From: Hyphomicrobiaceae bacterium
GTDB taxonomy: Bacteria; Pseudomonadota; Alphaproteobacteria; Rhizobiales; JAKIUO01
Length of the DNA: 33,976 bases
Assembly: GCA_021647535.1 (NCBI GenBank)
Contig: JAKIUO010000005.1
Coordinates: 1-33,976, forward strand
Direction: 5' to 3'
The position numbers and the translations under genes were made by a program. Of this stretch, positions 16,258 through 24,870 are shown piece after piece (the first letter of the stretch is position 1; each line of letters starts with the position of its first letter). The notes under the pieces were generated by a model, which saw nothing but the letters and a program-made list of their open reading frames with translations, had not been told where the DNA came from and ran no database searches.

Positions 16258-19167
16258 ATGAGCAAAACAGATAAAAACACCCCCTTGATCCTCAACCCAA
16301 AGCCCGTCAAAAAAGGCGACCATGTCTTTTTGATTGATGGCTCGGGCTATATTTTTCGCGCCTATCATGCTTTGCCGCCGCTGACCCGCGCCTCGGATCA
16401 GCTGCCGGTTGGGGCTGTGCATGGTTTTTGCCAGATGCTGTGGAAGCTTTTACGCGATATGGATGATATGAAGCCGAGCCATCTGGCGGTGATTTTCGAC
16501 ACCAAAAAGAATTATCGCAACGATATTTATCCCGCCTACAAGGCCAACCGGCCCCCAGCCCCGGAAGATCTGGTGCCACAATTCCCGCTGATCCGCGATG
16601 CCGTGCGCGCTTTTAACGTGCCTTGCCTTGAGCTTGAGGGCTATGAGGCTGATGATCTCATTGCCACCTATACGCGCCAGAGCGTTGAAGCGGGCGGTGA
16701 TGTCACCATTGTGTCGAGCGACAAAGATCTGATGCAGCTCGTGCAACCCGGCGTGGTCATGCTTGACACCATGAAGAACAAGCGTTTCGAGGCCGAGCAG
16801 GTCTTTGAAAAATTCGGCGTCGGCCCGGAAAAAGTCATCGACGTGCAGTCGCTGGCTGGCGACAGTGTGGATAATGTGCCCGGCGTCCCCGGTATTGGCA
16901 TCAAAACCGCCGCATTGCTGATCAATGAATATGGCGACCTTGACACCCTGCTGGGGCGGGCCAGCGAAATCAAACAGAACAAGCGCCGCGAAAATCTCAT
17001 CACCTTTGCCGATCAGGCGCGCATCTCGCGCGATCTGGTCACCCTCAGGCAAGATGTGCCGGTGATCGAAGCCCTCGACCAGTTCGCCCTGCGCGACCCA
17101 GAGCCCAAAACCTTGCTCGATTTTTTGAGCGATATGGAGTTCAACACCCTCACCAAACGCATCGCCGACAGCTTTGATTGCAAAGTACCTGTGAAAAAGA
17201 TCTCAAAAAGCGCCGCTCCCGAAATGCCCGACGATGACTTTGACGACACCCCGCAAGGGCTGGCCACCTTTCGCGCTGCCAAAATGCGCGCTTTGCCGGT
17301 GCAGCTCGAAAAATATCAAACCATCACCAAAAGAGATGATCTCAAGCGCTGGATAGAGGACATTACAAAGGCTGGTTTTGTCACCATCGACACCGAAACC
17401 ACTTCGCTCGATACCATGACCGCCGATCTCGTCGGTATTTCCCTGTCCGTTGAGCCCGGCACAGCCTGCTATATCCCGCTGGCGCACAAAGGCGGCGAAG
17501 GGCTTGATCTGGAAGGTGGCAACCTCATAGAGCAATTGCCCATGGACGAGGTGCTGACGGCGCTCAAACCGCTACTCGAAAGCCCGGCCATCCTAAAAGT
17601 TGGCCAAAACCTCAAATATGATCAGAAAATTTTCAAAGCCCTCGACATTGATCTCACCCCCATCGACGACACCATGCTGATGAGCTACGCGCTCGACGCC
17701 GGGCGCTCGCGCCATGGCATGGACCATCTCGCCAAGGTTCATCTCGATCACACATGCATCCCCTTCAAAGAGGTGGCGGGCAGCGGCAAAAAGGCCATTA
17801 CATTTGATTTCGTGCCGCTCGATCAGGCCACCCCCTATGCTGCCGAAGATGCCGACATCACCAACCGCCTGTGGCAGCTCTTAAAACCCCGTCTTGCCGC
17901 AGAAAACATGACCACCGTCTACGAAACGCTGGAGCGCCCGCTGGTGCCGGTGCTGGTGCAAATGGAGCGCAATGGCATATTGGTAGACCGCGAAATCCTT
18001 TCGCGCCTGTCAGATGACTTCGCGCAAAAAATGGCCCAGTATGAATCCGATATTTATGAGCTCGCCGGTGGCACCTTCAACATCGCCTCTCCCAAACAGC
18101 TTGGCGAACTCTTGTTTGATCCCGAAGGCATGGCGCTTTCCGGTGGCAAGAAAACCAAAACCGGCGCGTATAGTACCGGCGCTGGCGTACTGGAAAGCCT
18201 CGCCATCAATGACGACGTGCCGCCCAACGCCCAAAGACTGGTACGCACCGTGCTCGACTGGCGAGCACTGGCCAAACTGAAAAGCACCTACACGGACGCC
18301 CTGCCGACCTTCATCAACGCCAAGACAAAACGCATCCACACCTCTTACGCCATGGCTGGAACCTCAACAGGACGCCTCGCATCAAGCGATCCCAATCTGC
18401 AAAACATCCCTGTGCGCACAAAAGAAGGCCGCTTGATCCGCACCGCCTTTATCGCCGCCAAGGGCTGCAAGCTGGTCTCGGCAGATTATTCGCAGGTCGA
18501 GTTACGTATATTGGCGCATATGGCTGACATCGACCAACTCAAACAGGCGTTTCTGGATGGCCTCGATATTCACGCCTTGACCGCCAGCGAGATGTTCGAC
18601 GTGCCGCTCGATGAAATGACAGGCGAAATCCGCCGGCGCGCCAAAGCCATTAATTTTGGTATCATCTACGGCATATCCGCCTTTGGCCTCGCCAATCAGC
18701 TGAGCATTTCACGAGGCGAAGCTAGCGATTACATCAAAACCTATTTCAAACGCTTCCCCGGCATCCGCGACTATATGGAAGACACCAAAGAGTACGCCCG
18801 CGAACACGGCTATGTGCAAACCCTGTTTGGCCGCCGCATCCACTTCCCCGAAATGAACGCCAAAGGCCCGCGCCGCGCTATAGCCGAGCGCGCCGCCATC
18901 AACGCCCCCATCCAGGGCAGCGCCGCCGACATATTACGCCGCGCCATGATCCACATGCCAGACGCGCTATCCGGAGCCAACCTCAAAGCCAAAATGCTCC
19001 TGCAAGTCCACGATGAACTGATTTTCGAAGTGCCAGAGGCCGAGGTCGAAAAAACCATAAAGTTGGTCTCTAAAATCATGGAAACCGCCTGCACCCCCGT
19101 CCTGCAACTCTCCGTACCGCTGAAAGTGGATGCACAAGCCGCTGATAACTGGGATGAGGCGCATTAA
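16258..19167 (+). CDS. polA: DNA polymerase I (full length, with both exonuclease domains)
   Basis: 969 aa. The N-terminal 5-prime nuclease domain (about 20-300) has HVFLIDGSGYIFRAYHAL and YEADDLIATY. The 3-prime to 5-prime proofreading domain (about 355-560) keeps TIDTETTSL with Asp378 and Glu380, NLKYDQKIF, and YAAEDADIT, so editing is expected to be active. The polymerase domain has motif A SADYSQVELR (Asp743), motif B RRRAKAINFGIIYG and motif C VHDELIF (Asp919). It fills gaps in repair and removes Okazaki primers. ATG 16258 has no clear ribosome site. A GC-rich hairpin follows at 19178-19214. Confidence 0.98.
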   Translation: MSKTDKNTPLILNPKPVKKGDHVFLIDGSGYIFRAYHALPPLTRASDQLPVGAVHGFCQMLWKLLRDMDDMKPSHLAVIFDTKKNYRNDIYPAYKANRPPAPEDLVPQFPLIRDAVRAFNVPCLELEGYEADDLIATYTRQSVEAGGDVTIVSSDKDLMQLVQPGVVMLDTMKNKRFEAEQVFEKFGVGPEKVIDVQSLAGDSVDNVPGVPGIGIKTAALLINEYGDLDTLLGRASEIKQNKRRENLITFADQARISRDLVTLRQDVPVIEALDQFALRDPEPKTLLDFLSDMEFNTLTKRIADSFDCKVPVKKISKSAAPEMPDDDFDDTPQGLATFRAAKMRALPVQLEKYQTITKRDDLKRWIEDITKAGFVTIDTETTSLDTMTADLVGISLSVEPGTACYIPLAHKGGEGLDLEGGNLIEQLPMDEVLTALKPLLESPAILKVGQNLKYDQKIFKALDIDLTPIDDTMLMSYALDAGRSRHGMDHLAKVHLDHTCIPFKEVAGSGKKAITFDFVPLDQATPYAAEDADITNRLWQLLKPRLAAENMTTVYETLERPLVPVLVQMERNGILVDREILSRLSDDFAQKMAQYESDIYELAGGTFNIASPKQLGELLFDPEGMALSGGKKTKTGAYSTGAGVLESLAINDDVPPNAQRLVRTVLDWRALAKLKSTYTDALPTFINAKTKRIHTSYAMAGTSTGRLASSDPNLQNIPVRTKEGRLIRTAFIAAKGCKLVSADYSQVELRILAHMADIDQLKQAFLDGLDIHALTASEMFDVPLDEMTGEIRRRAKAINFGIIYGISAFGLANQLSISRGEASDYIKTYFKRFPGIRDYMEDTKEYAREHGYVQTLFGRRIHFPEMNAKGPRRAIAERAAINAPIQGSAADILRRAMIHMPDALSGANLKAKMLLQVHDELIFEVPEAEVEKTIKLVSKIMETACTPVLQLSVPLKVDAQAADNWDEAH

Positions 19168-19177
19168 AGAAAGAAAC

Positions 19178-19214
19178 GCCCCTCTCCCCTCGGGGAGAGG
19201 CTGGGAGAGGGGGC
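19178..19214 (+). terminator. GC-rich hairpin after polA (repeat-like, possible terminator)
   Basis: GCCCCTCTCCC (19178-19188) pairs with GGGAGAGGGG (19203-19212) and encloses a second stem CTCCCC-TCG-GGGAG. There is no T-tract. It begins 11 bp after the polA stop. The CCCTCTCCCC-GGGGAGAGG pattern is a common dispersed repeat in proteobacteria; a looser relative lies near 20137-20172. Confidence 0.5.
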
Positions 19215-19256
19215 CAGGCAAGAAATGACCTCGCCGAACCGAGCCGGTCTGGCAGT

Positions 19257-19312
19257 CGGGCCGCTTGCGCAGCGGGCGCCAAGGGATGATCCCTTGGAAC
19301 CCGTTTTTAAAG
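19257..19312 (+). repeat. Family A hairpin repeat, copy A1
   Basis: Module order: CCGCTTGCGCAGCGG stem-loop, then CCAAGGGATGATCCCTTGG (8-bp stem, short loop), then AACCCG. The same order appears at 20290-20340 and, with a changed stem, at 13579-13619. It faces an inverted copy (A2) across a decayed gene fragment. Confidence 0.75.
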
Positions 19313-19332
19313 ATGTTTTTTAAGAGAATGAT

Positions 19333-19542
19333 ATGAGTAAAAAACCAATTTCACTTGAGGACATCGCAAGCTGAAGGCAACCCTATCCGATGCGCTCAAA
19401 GCGGCCTTTGACAAACTCTACGCCTATACGAGCGATGAAAAAGGCATACGACATGCACCTCATTTGTGTCCTACCTCTCCCGAAAATTCCTCAATATCAC
19501 ATAGCCCACGATTGCCATCCCATCCACCTCCCTCAAAATCGG
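19333..19542 (+). pseudogene. Decayed C-terminal gene fragment between inverted repeats
   Basis: The ATG at 19333 gives only MSKKPISLEDIAS before TGA. In the next frame the sequence reads KATLSDALKAAFDKLYAYTSDEKGIRHA, which resembles a C-terminal block (KLYGYTSD-x-x-GIRHAL) of an alphaproteobacterial family I associate, from memory, with AbiJ/HEPN-like abortive-infection proteins. Shortly after, in a third frame, FVSYLSRKFLNIT ends at TAG (19500). Stops, frame changes and missing sequence point to a remnant with internal deletion. The family assignment is tentative; the decayed state is clearer. Confidence 0.45.
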
Positions 19543-19620
19543 GTTCCAAGGGGTCACCCCTTGGCGCTGTGCGCGCAGCACGCCCGCGCGGCGAGCGCAT
19601 TTCTTTTCTTCTTTTTTCTC
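19525..19620 (-). repeat. Family A hairpin repeat, inverted copy A2
   Basis: Read on the minus strand: GCTGCGCGCACAGCGCCAAGGGGTGACCCCTTGGAACCCGATTTT, the same modules as A1. Its outer flank (GCGAGCGCATTTCTTTTCTTCTTTT) matches the outer flank of the element at 13515-13720 (GCGAGGCATTCTTTTCTTCTTTT). It lies upstream of the small secreted protein gene. Confidence 0.7.
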
Positions 19621-19700
19621 CCTCGTTTGCGTAAATCGCTCTGCCCTCTCCAATTGACAGGCAGACACAACAAAGCAACACACCATCAGGAGAAAATAAA

Positions 19701-19952
19701 ATGTCCATGAAAATCGCCATCGCAACGGCAGCAGTCATCGTAATGGCCGCTTCAGTTTCCAGCGCTTCCGCCAGATCATATGGCCATCAGAGCTATTCAA
19801 GCCATTCTTGCTATACAAAAACCTTCAAGGTTCCGGCATGGAAAACAGTCTGGCGCTGGAAAAAAGTGCGCACAAGCTGCGGTTGGGAAAAAAGAAAAGT
19901 TCGTCACACAGTCAAAGTATGGCGCACAAAATATAAAAGAGTTTGTCATTAA
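19701..19952 (+). CDS. Small secreted basic protein with three cysteines
   Basis: 83 aa, not recognised. AGGAG lies about 8 nt before ATG 19701. A signal peptide is clear (MSMKIAIATAAVIVMAASVS, cleavage near ASA-RS at about 24-25). The mature part is about 60 residues, rich in Lys, Arg, Trp and Tyr, with Cys at about 37, 60 and 82. Two imperfect repeats are visible: VWRWKKVRTSC (about 50-60) and VWRTKYKRVC (about 73-82). A cationic periplasmic or exported peptide that binds anionic surfaces is conceivable, but this is inference. Odd cysteine number suggests dimerisation or a free thiol. Confidence 0.75.
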   Translation: MSMKIAIATAAVIVMAASVSSASARSYGHQSYSSHSCYTKTFKVPAWKTVWRWKKVRTSCGWEKRKVRHTVKVWRTKYKRVCH

Positions 19953-20289
19953 GCCCTGAAATCAATCGCCCCGTGAACTCCGGCCCTGCCAGACTGGCAA
20001 GCCTTACACCAACGCAAAAGCCTTTTGGCCATCAGCGCAGGCTGGAGTTCAAGCCCCCAATATTCGCTCAAATCAAAGCGAGGACCCTATGAAATCTGAA
20101 ACACGGATCGCTTAACGGTGATCAACCTCTCCTGTCGTCCACCCGCTCTTCTTTCCCCCTCTTTTGGAGGGCGGGTCGGCAAGGAGATCCAATTCTCTCT
20201 CCCCTTCAGTCCTGCCCTGTTTTCCCCAGCAAGGCGGGATTTTTTTGCCGCAAATGCGCTCGCCGCCCCCTCTTTTCTCTGCGAGACTT
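19953..20289. other. Intergenic stretch with long-range inverted repeats
   Basis: 337 bp without a supported gene. GAACTCCGGCC (about 19975) pairs with GGCTGGAGTTC (about 20040-20050), enclosing a CTGCCAGACTGGCAAG hairpin. This could act as the 3-prime end of the secreted-protein transcript. A second GC-rich hairpin, ACCCGC ... GAGGGCGGGT, lies at about 20138-20175. Confidence 0.4.
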
Positions 20290-20407
20290 GGCAGCTTATG
20301 CAGCTGGCACCAAGGGATGATCCCTTGGAACCCATTTGAAAATCGGGATTGTTAAGGGACCTCGTGCTCAAATAGCGCAGCGATAGCACAACTCAAAACT
20401 TCCCTTA
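20290..20407 (+). repeat. Family A hairpin repeat pair, copy A3
   Basis: GCAGCTTATGCAGC, then CCAAGGGATGATCCCTTGG, then AACCC matches A1. It is followed by AATCGGGATTG and a second arm TTAAGGGA ... TCCCTTAA (about 20352-20407) whose loop holds about 40 extra bases. That second arm looks like the opposite-facing partner seen at 13620-13690. Confidence 0.65.
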
Positions 20408-20427
20408 ACCGCTCGCCGCGCAGGCGA

Positions 20428-20829
20428 TTACTTCTTCGCTTTCGCTTTCATCTTTTTCTTGCCGACCTTTTTGGGCGGGCGTTCTTTGGCGCGTTCCCAG
20501 GGAGACCATTTGGGTTTCCACCAGAGGTTGACCCATGAATAATAAAGCGAGAGGCCAACGAAGCGGAAGATGACGCGGAAGGGCTCAACGGTGATGAGGT
20601 AGAGCAGTTTTTTAGCGCTGCCAAAGCCTTTTTCTTGCAGACGCGTGAACATACGCTCCACATAGGGCTTGGTCATGGGGGTGCGATAGGCATAGCGCAG
20701 AGCGAAAGCCGCCAGCACAGCCAGGATCAGCAAGGGCATGAGCAGGAAGCTTAAAAACCATAGAATGATGGAGATCAGCCAACCCAGTATGGTAAAAATA
20801 ATGCTGAAAATCGTATAGATGATGCTAAT
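20428..20829 (-). CDS. Small membrane protein, possible ATT start
   Basis: 103 aa if started at ATG 20739, or about 134 aa from an in-frame ATT at 20829. The longer form is preferred because AGGAG sits exactly 7 nt before the ATT. The intervening 30 codons are also strongly hydrophobic and continue the membrane hairpin (IIYTIFSIIFTILGWLISII). There is no ATG, GTG or TTG in frame between the upstream TAG and 20739. The C-terminus is basic (PPKKVGKKKMKAKAKK). Family not recognised; probably an inner-membrane protein. Confidence 0.6.
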   Translation of the reverse strand: MSIIYTIFSIIFTILGWLISIILWFLSFLLMPLLILAVLAAFALRYAYRTPMTKPYVERMFTRLQEKGFGSAKKLLYLITVEPFRVIFRFVGLSLYYSWVNLWWKPKWSPWERAKERPPKKVGKKKMKAKAKK

Positions 20830-20868
20830 GACAAATCTCCTCGCTTGATCCTATAATCTTGGCACAAG

Positions 20869-21029
20869 TCGCTTCGCGAGCGGGACCAATCCCGCACCCA
20901 GCTGAGAGGAGACCTCCCAGACCCACCCTTTTTTATTCAAAAAGAAGGGCGTTCGGGGAAAACTTTTCCCCTGCTCCTTAATTTGCAGAGTGGGTGTGGA
21001 CGAAAGCCCACTTGCGTAGCAAAACTGAT
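20869..21029 (+). repeat. Mosaic hairpin repeat, copy B2
   Basis: Modules in order: TCGCTTCGCGAGCGGG, GGGACCAATCCC, GAGGAGACCTCC, CCCTTTTTTATTCAAAAAGAAGGG, GGGGAAAACTTTTCCCC, then GTGGGTGTGGACGAAAGCCCAC and TTGCGTAGCAA. The first and last modules are inverted relatives of each other. Same order as B1 and B3. Confidence 0.8.
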
Positions 21030-21134
21030 CACTCCACCAATAGAATCACTTCTTTTGAAGTGTAAAAGGCTAATGCATGAGCCAAATGGTTGCACTCTTT
21101 TTTTAAAACACTTCTTTTTTACAAAAATTTCGCA

Positions 21135-21170
21135 CAAAAAAGAGCGCCCTTTTACAAGAGCACTCTTTTT
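21135..21170 (-). terminator. Terminator of the cold-shock gene
   Basis: AAAAAAGAGCGC (21135-21146) pairs with GCACTCTTTTT (21160-21170), one wobble. The minus strand ends in a T-run. It lies about 70 bp past the cold-shock gene stop and could also work on the plus strand. Confidence 0.75.
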
Positions 21171-21238
21171 CTTTTATCAAACTGCTTCTTGGCGGCTTAA
21201 CGAGATTGGGCTCGCTACAGCCATAAAGCAGAGCTGAA

Positions 21239-21448
21239 TTAGGCAGCTTTGATGTTAGCAACGGCAGTTTTGCCGGAGCGGCTGTCTACTTCGGTGTCAA
21301 ATTCAACTTTGTCACCTTCGTTGAGGCCACTCATGCCAGCACGCTCAAGGGCGGTAGCGTGTACAAACACGTCTTTTTCGCCATTGTCGGGTGCAATAAA
21401 ACCATAACCTTTTTGATCATTGTAGAATTTAACTGTGCCTGTTTCCAT
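21239..21448 (-). CDS. Cold-shock domain protein (CspA family)
   Basis: 69 aa, the normal size. It is a single-stranded nucleic-acid-binding beta-barrel. RNP1 is KGYGFI (about 13-18) and RNP2 is VFVHATAL (about 27-34). The protein likely acts as an RNA chaperone. AAGGA precedes ATG 21448 at normal spacing. The 350-bp gap upstream, shared with the divergent gene at 21799, is long enough for the structured leader that controls many csp genes, but the leader itself was not resolved. It has its own terminator. Confidence 0.95.
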   Translation of the reverse strand: METGTVKFYNDQKGYGFIAPDNGEKDVFVHATALERAGMSGLNEGDKVEFDTEVDSRSGKTAVANIKAA

Positions 21449-21798
21449 GGGATATTCCTTTTTGGTCCATGTTCATAAAAAGCTTTCGCACAAAAATTGC
21501 GCAATCGCCTGCATATATCGATAGTTTTGGAGATGTTCAGAGCGCCCGCCTGGACACTCCAAGGCACAGCGGCCTAGTCTTCTGGCCAATGTCGATAAGG
21601 CCTATATAGATAGTGTTTTCTAATAATACAAGTCACAAGATGCTCCATCGTTTATAAGTTGTCGCAACAATCCGATTTTAAAAGGCCTACCCCGCTCAAA
21701 AGCGCCCTTCCAGAAGGGCATTAACGCCTTTCTAACCACAAGGTAATTTTATTGTCGCAGGTAATTGTTGATAAAATTGTTTCTGTCAAAATCAAACC
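21449..21798. promoter_or_regulatory. Shared upstream region of the cold-shock gene and the divergent orphan gene
   Basis: 350 bp without a supported gene. It should hold two divergent promoters and the cold-shock leader. A hairpin GCCCTTC-CA-GAAGGGC is visible at 21704-21719. No promoter elements could be fixed with confidence. Confidence 0.4.
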
Positions 21799-22308
21799 AT
21801 GTCAAATTTTACCTTCATACCTGACTATGTTCTTGGCCGAGAGGCCACAAATAGTCTTCGCGGGCTCCGCAAGCTTGGTTTGCCTGCTCTTGCTATCATT
21901 CCCATGCTGTCGTTCATGGCCTATGGCACCGGCCTTTTCCCCTGGCTGGGAACAAGCTATCGGGTTGAAAGCTTCCACACCATAGGTAGCTCGAAAGTCG
22001 GCTATAGCGTTGGCTTGAACCGCTTTTACTTTCTTGCCGGTCAGACTGTCTTTGTCGATTATGATGTAAAGAATATCGAGGCGGGCAAACTGCATATCCT
22101 CGTCTCAAAACGCTGGGAGTTTGGCGGCGACAATAGCAAAACGCTCTTTGTCGAGCAAGCAGAGAGCGGACGCTTTACGTTCACTATCCCCGAAAGCGGC
22201 TTCTATTATATCAAGATAGGCGGATCATCTGGCCCGAATGGCTATGATCTGACCTATTCCGCCAACTGGGGCGCCTATTTCGCTGGCTTTGAACCTGAGG
22301 AATGGTAA
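21799..22308 (+). CDS. Orphan membrane-anchored protein
   Basis: 169 aa; family not recognised. A hydrophobic helix near residues 27-48 follows a 26-residue basic cytoplasmic segment, and the rest (about 50-169) is probably periplasmic. That part is rich in aromatic and Gly residues with alternating strands (TVFVDYDVKN, LHILVSKRW, GRFTFTIPESGFYYIKIGGSSG), suggesting a small beta-sandwich. No ribosome site is visible before ATG 21799, so a leaderless transcript or a different start is possible. It is convergent with mscS. Confidence 0.65.
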   Translation: MSNFTFIPDYVLGREATNSLRGLRKLGLPALAIIPMLSFMAYGTGLFPWLGTSYRVESFHTIGSSKVGYSVGLNRFYFLAGQTVFVDYDVKNIEAGKLHILVSKRWEFGGDNSKTLFVEQAESGRFTFTIPESGFYYIKIGGSSGPNGYDLTYSANWGAYFAGFEPEEW

Positions 22309-22339
22309 CGCAACCGACTGACCACAGGCTTCCCTTTGT

Positions 22340-23716
22340 TCACGAACGTTTTTTAGGTGGCCTTCCCCGGCGTTTTGGCGCTGGGCCTACCTGTGAAACG
22401 CGTACATCGATGGGGGCTGACCCTCTGATATTGAGATCGCGCTGTGGAAACGGGATTTCAATATCGTTGTCGCGGAACTTGTGCCAGACTTTTAACAGAA
22501 AATCGCTTTTCACATTGACGACGCCATTATGAGGGTCGCAAATCCAGAAGCGCGCTTCCAGATCTACCGAATTTTCGCCAAACCCAACGAGATGGCAGCG
22601 CGGGGCCGGGCTCGAAAGTATGCGCGGAAGTTCACTGCAAGCCTCAAGGATCAATTCCCGCGCCAGATCAATGTCTGAATTATACGAAACGCCAATAGGA
22701 ATTTTGCGCCGCACATTGGTGTTGGAATAGGACCAGTTGACGACCTGTTCGGTAATCATGTTTTCGTTCGGGATCAGATATTCCGTGCCATCTCTGGTGA
22801 TCACCGAGGTGTAGCGCGCCCCCAGATTTTTAACCTGCCCATAGGTGCCCTCGATCTCGATGACATCACCCGGGCGGATGGAGCGATCAAGCAGTAGGAT
22901 AATACCGCTGACAAAATTGGAAATGACCTTTTGCAGGCCAAAACCGATGCCAATGCCGATGGCCCCCGAAAACAAAGCCAGCGAAGACAGATCAATGCCC
23001 ACCGCAGTCAGGGCGATCACCACCGCCAGAAAAACCAGCGCAAAGCGTACCAGCTTGAGGATCAGCACCTCGACGGAAGGGGTGAGGTCCGGCACCTTTT
23101 TGAGCTGCATTTTGAGCATTTTCGAGCCCGCACCAGCCAGCCACAACAGCAATGTTGCGATAAAGATGCCCTTGAGGATGATATAGGGAGACAGCCGCGC
23201 CTTGCCGAGCTTAAAACCATAGCTGTCGAGCAATTGTTGCGCCGGCACCAATAGGTTAAGCACATAAAGTGCCGCAATGGTCCAGGCCAGCAGCGCAAAG
23301 GCTTTTTGCCAGAAGGCGCTCGCGGCAAAGCTCGAAACCAGATGGATCAGCACCCAGGCGTTGAGCAGCGAGGCCGTGATGCGTATGAAATCAGTTGGGG
23401 CCTGCAGCACCGAAAGGGCAAAGCTCAAGCCCCACAAAAAAGCCAGCCAGAAAATCGGCACAATGAGATTATCGGCGGTATGGCCAATGCGGCGCAACCA
23501 GGGATCCTCCTCATTGGTGTGGTCTGCCACCCATTTTTCAAGGCGGTTTTCCCGATCCAGCCGGTTGCCCAACCGCCACGCCAGCCCATAAGCCAACAGC
23601 ACCAGTACAAGCTGCAACCCCACATCAAGGGTCAGAACATTTGAACTGATCCAGTCAAGCACGCGCTGAAAAACCTGCCCCGACGTCATCCAATTGCGAA
23701 GTTCCAAAGCATTCAC
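22340..23716 (-). CDS. MscS-family mechanosensitive ion channel
   Basis: 458 aa from GTG 23716. An ATG further upstream (23791) is open, but AGGAG with 7-nt spacing points to the GTG. Several membrane helices precede the MscS pore segment (ALFSGAIGIGIGFGLQKVISNFVSGIILLLDRSI), followed by the beta domain RPGDVIEIEGTYGQVKNLGARYTSV and the mixed C-terminal domain. It should release solutes during osmotic downshock from the inner membrane. The tail KRRGRPPKKRS is basic. The divergent M23 peptidase gene begins 143 bp away. Confidence 0.93.
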   Translation of the reverse strand: MNALELRNWMTSGQVFQRVLDWISSNVLTLDVGLQLVLVLLAYGLAWRLGNRLDRENRLEKWVADHTNEEDPWLRRIGHTADNLIVPIFWLAFLWGLSFALSVLQAPTDFIRITASLLNAWVLIHLVSSFAASAFWQKAFALLAWTIAALYVLNLLVPAQQLLDSYGFKLGKARLSPYIILKGIFIATLLLWLAGAGSKMLKMQLKKVPDLTPSVEVLILKLVRFALVFLAVVIALTAVGIDLSSLALFSGAIGIGIGFGLQKVISNFVSGIILLLDRSIRPGDVIEIEGTYGQVKNLGARYTSVITRDGTEYLIPNENMITEQVVNWSYSNTNVRRKIPIGVSYNSDIDLARELILEACSELPRILSSPAPRCHLVGFGENSVDLEARFWICDPHNGVVNVKSDFLLKVWHKFRDNDIEIPFPQRDLNIRGSAPIDVRVSQVGPAPKRRGRPPKKRS

Positions 23717-23859
23717 GGCTCGTCTCCTGTTTTGCATTATAACACAATTACAATGACTTGTGCATATCCCCCGCCGAACCATAACTGGCACTTGCCGTCA
23801 GCTCAACTTGCATTACACTAGCCGCAAATTATCAACAGGCTTATTTGAAGGGAAACATT

Positions 23860-24870
23860 ATGAGTTCGCTACGCTGGATTGGAGCTGGTGCCATTGCGCT
23901 GGTGCTGGTGGGACTATCTCTGGATATTGGCAAAGCCGAGGCCCCCCGCTTTTCCATGCCGCTGTCGTGCGCACCCGAGGACAGCTGTTTCATTCAGAAT
24001 TATGTCGATCTTGACCCTTCCAAAGAGGTCCGTGACTATCAGTGCAACAAGGCCAGCTATGAGGGCCACAAGGGCACCGATTTTCGCCTGACCTCCGTGC
24101 GGGCCCTGAAGCGCGGTGTTGATGTGCTGGCTGCAGCGCCAGGCACCATCAAGGCCGTGCGCAATGATGTCCGCGACCGGCTGCTGAACGGCCCCCTGCC
24201 CGCCGCGCTGAAGGGCCGCGAATGTGGCAACGGGCTGGTTATTGACCATGGCGAAGGTTGGGAAAGCCAATATTGCCACATGCGCCGGGGCAGCCTTTTG
24301 GTCAAGAAAGGCGATCAGGTGACGCGCGGGCAAAAACTTGGCCTTGTGGGCCTGTCGGGCAAGACCCAGTTTCCGCACCTTCATCATGCCATTCGCCATG
24401 AGGGCAAGGTCATTGATCCGTTTAGCGGCAACAGCCCAACTGCCGACAGCTGCACCCTGAAAAGCGGCGCGGCCCTCTATGAGGCGAAAATCATAAAACA
24501 GTTTCCCTATCGCTCCGGCCAGCTCTTTTTGCGCGGCTTTGCCATTGAAGGGGCGATTTTACCCTTGTTGATGGATCGCGGTGCCATGGTGGTCCCGGCC
24601 TCGACCAAAGCCCCGGCGCTGGTCTATTATGCGCAAGTCCTCAATCTGCAAAAGGGCGACCAGCTACACATCAGACTGATGAGCCCCAAAGGCCTGCTGG
24701 CGCAGAGCAAAACGCCCCCCATGGACCACAGCAAGGCCCACTATATGGCCTATGCTGGCAAGCGCCGCATCAGCTTCGCCTGGCCCAAAGGCACCTATAC
24801 CGGCACCATCAGCCTGCTGCGCAACGGCAAAACCCTCTGGCAAAAAAGCGAAGAGCTGGTGTTGAAATAA
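23860..24870 (+). CDS. Secreted M23-family (LytM-type) peptidase
   Basis: 336 aa from ATG 23860 (AAGGGA 6 nt upstream; a TTG at 23845 is less likely). A signal peptide ends at about residue 28 (GKAEA-PR). Zinc ligands are visible as H70-x3-D74 (HKGTD) and H173-L-H175 (FPHLHHAI), with His140 (YCHM) as the expected catalytic histidine, so the enzyme should be active on peptidoglycan cross-links. Several extra cysteines (about 37, 43, 62, 122, 139) suggest disulphides. The C-terminal 140 residues form a separate domain I do not recognise. Confidence 0.9.
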   Translation: MSSLRWIGAGAIALVLVGLSLDIGKAEAPRFSMPLSCAPEDSCFIQNYVDLDPSKEVRDYQCNKASYEGHKGTDFRLTSVRALKRGVDVLAAAPGTIKAVRNDVRDRLLNGPLPAALKGRECGNGLVIDHGEGWESQYCHMRRGSLLVKKGDQVTRGQKLGLVGLSGKTQFPHLHHAIRHEGKVIDPFSGNSPTADSCTLKSGAALYEAKIIKQFPYRSGQLFLRGFAIEGAILPLLMDRGAMVVPASTKAPALVYYAQVLNLQKGDQLHIRLMSPKGLLAQSKTPPMDHSKAHYMAYAGKRRISFAWPKGTYTGTISLLRNGKTLWQKSEELVLK

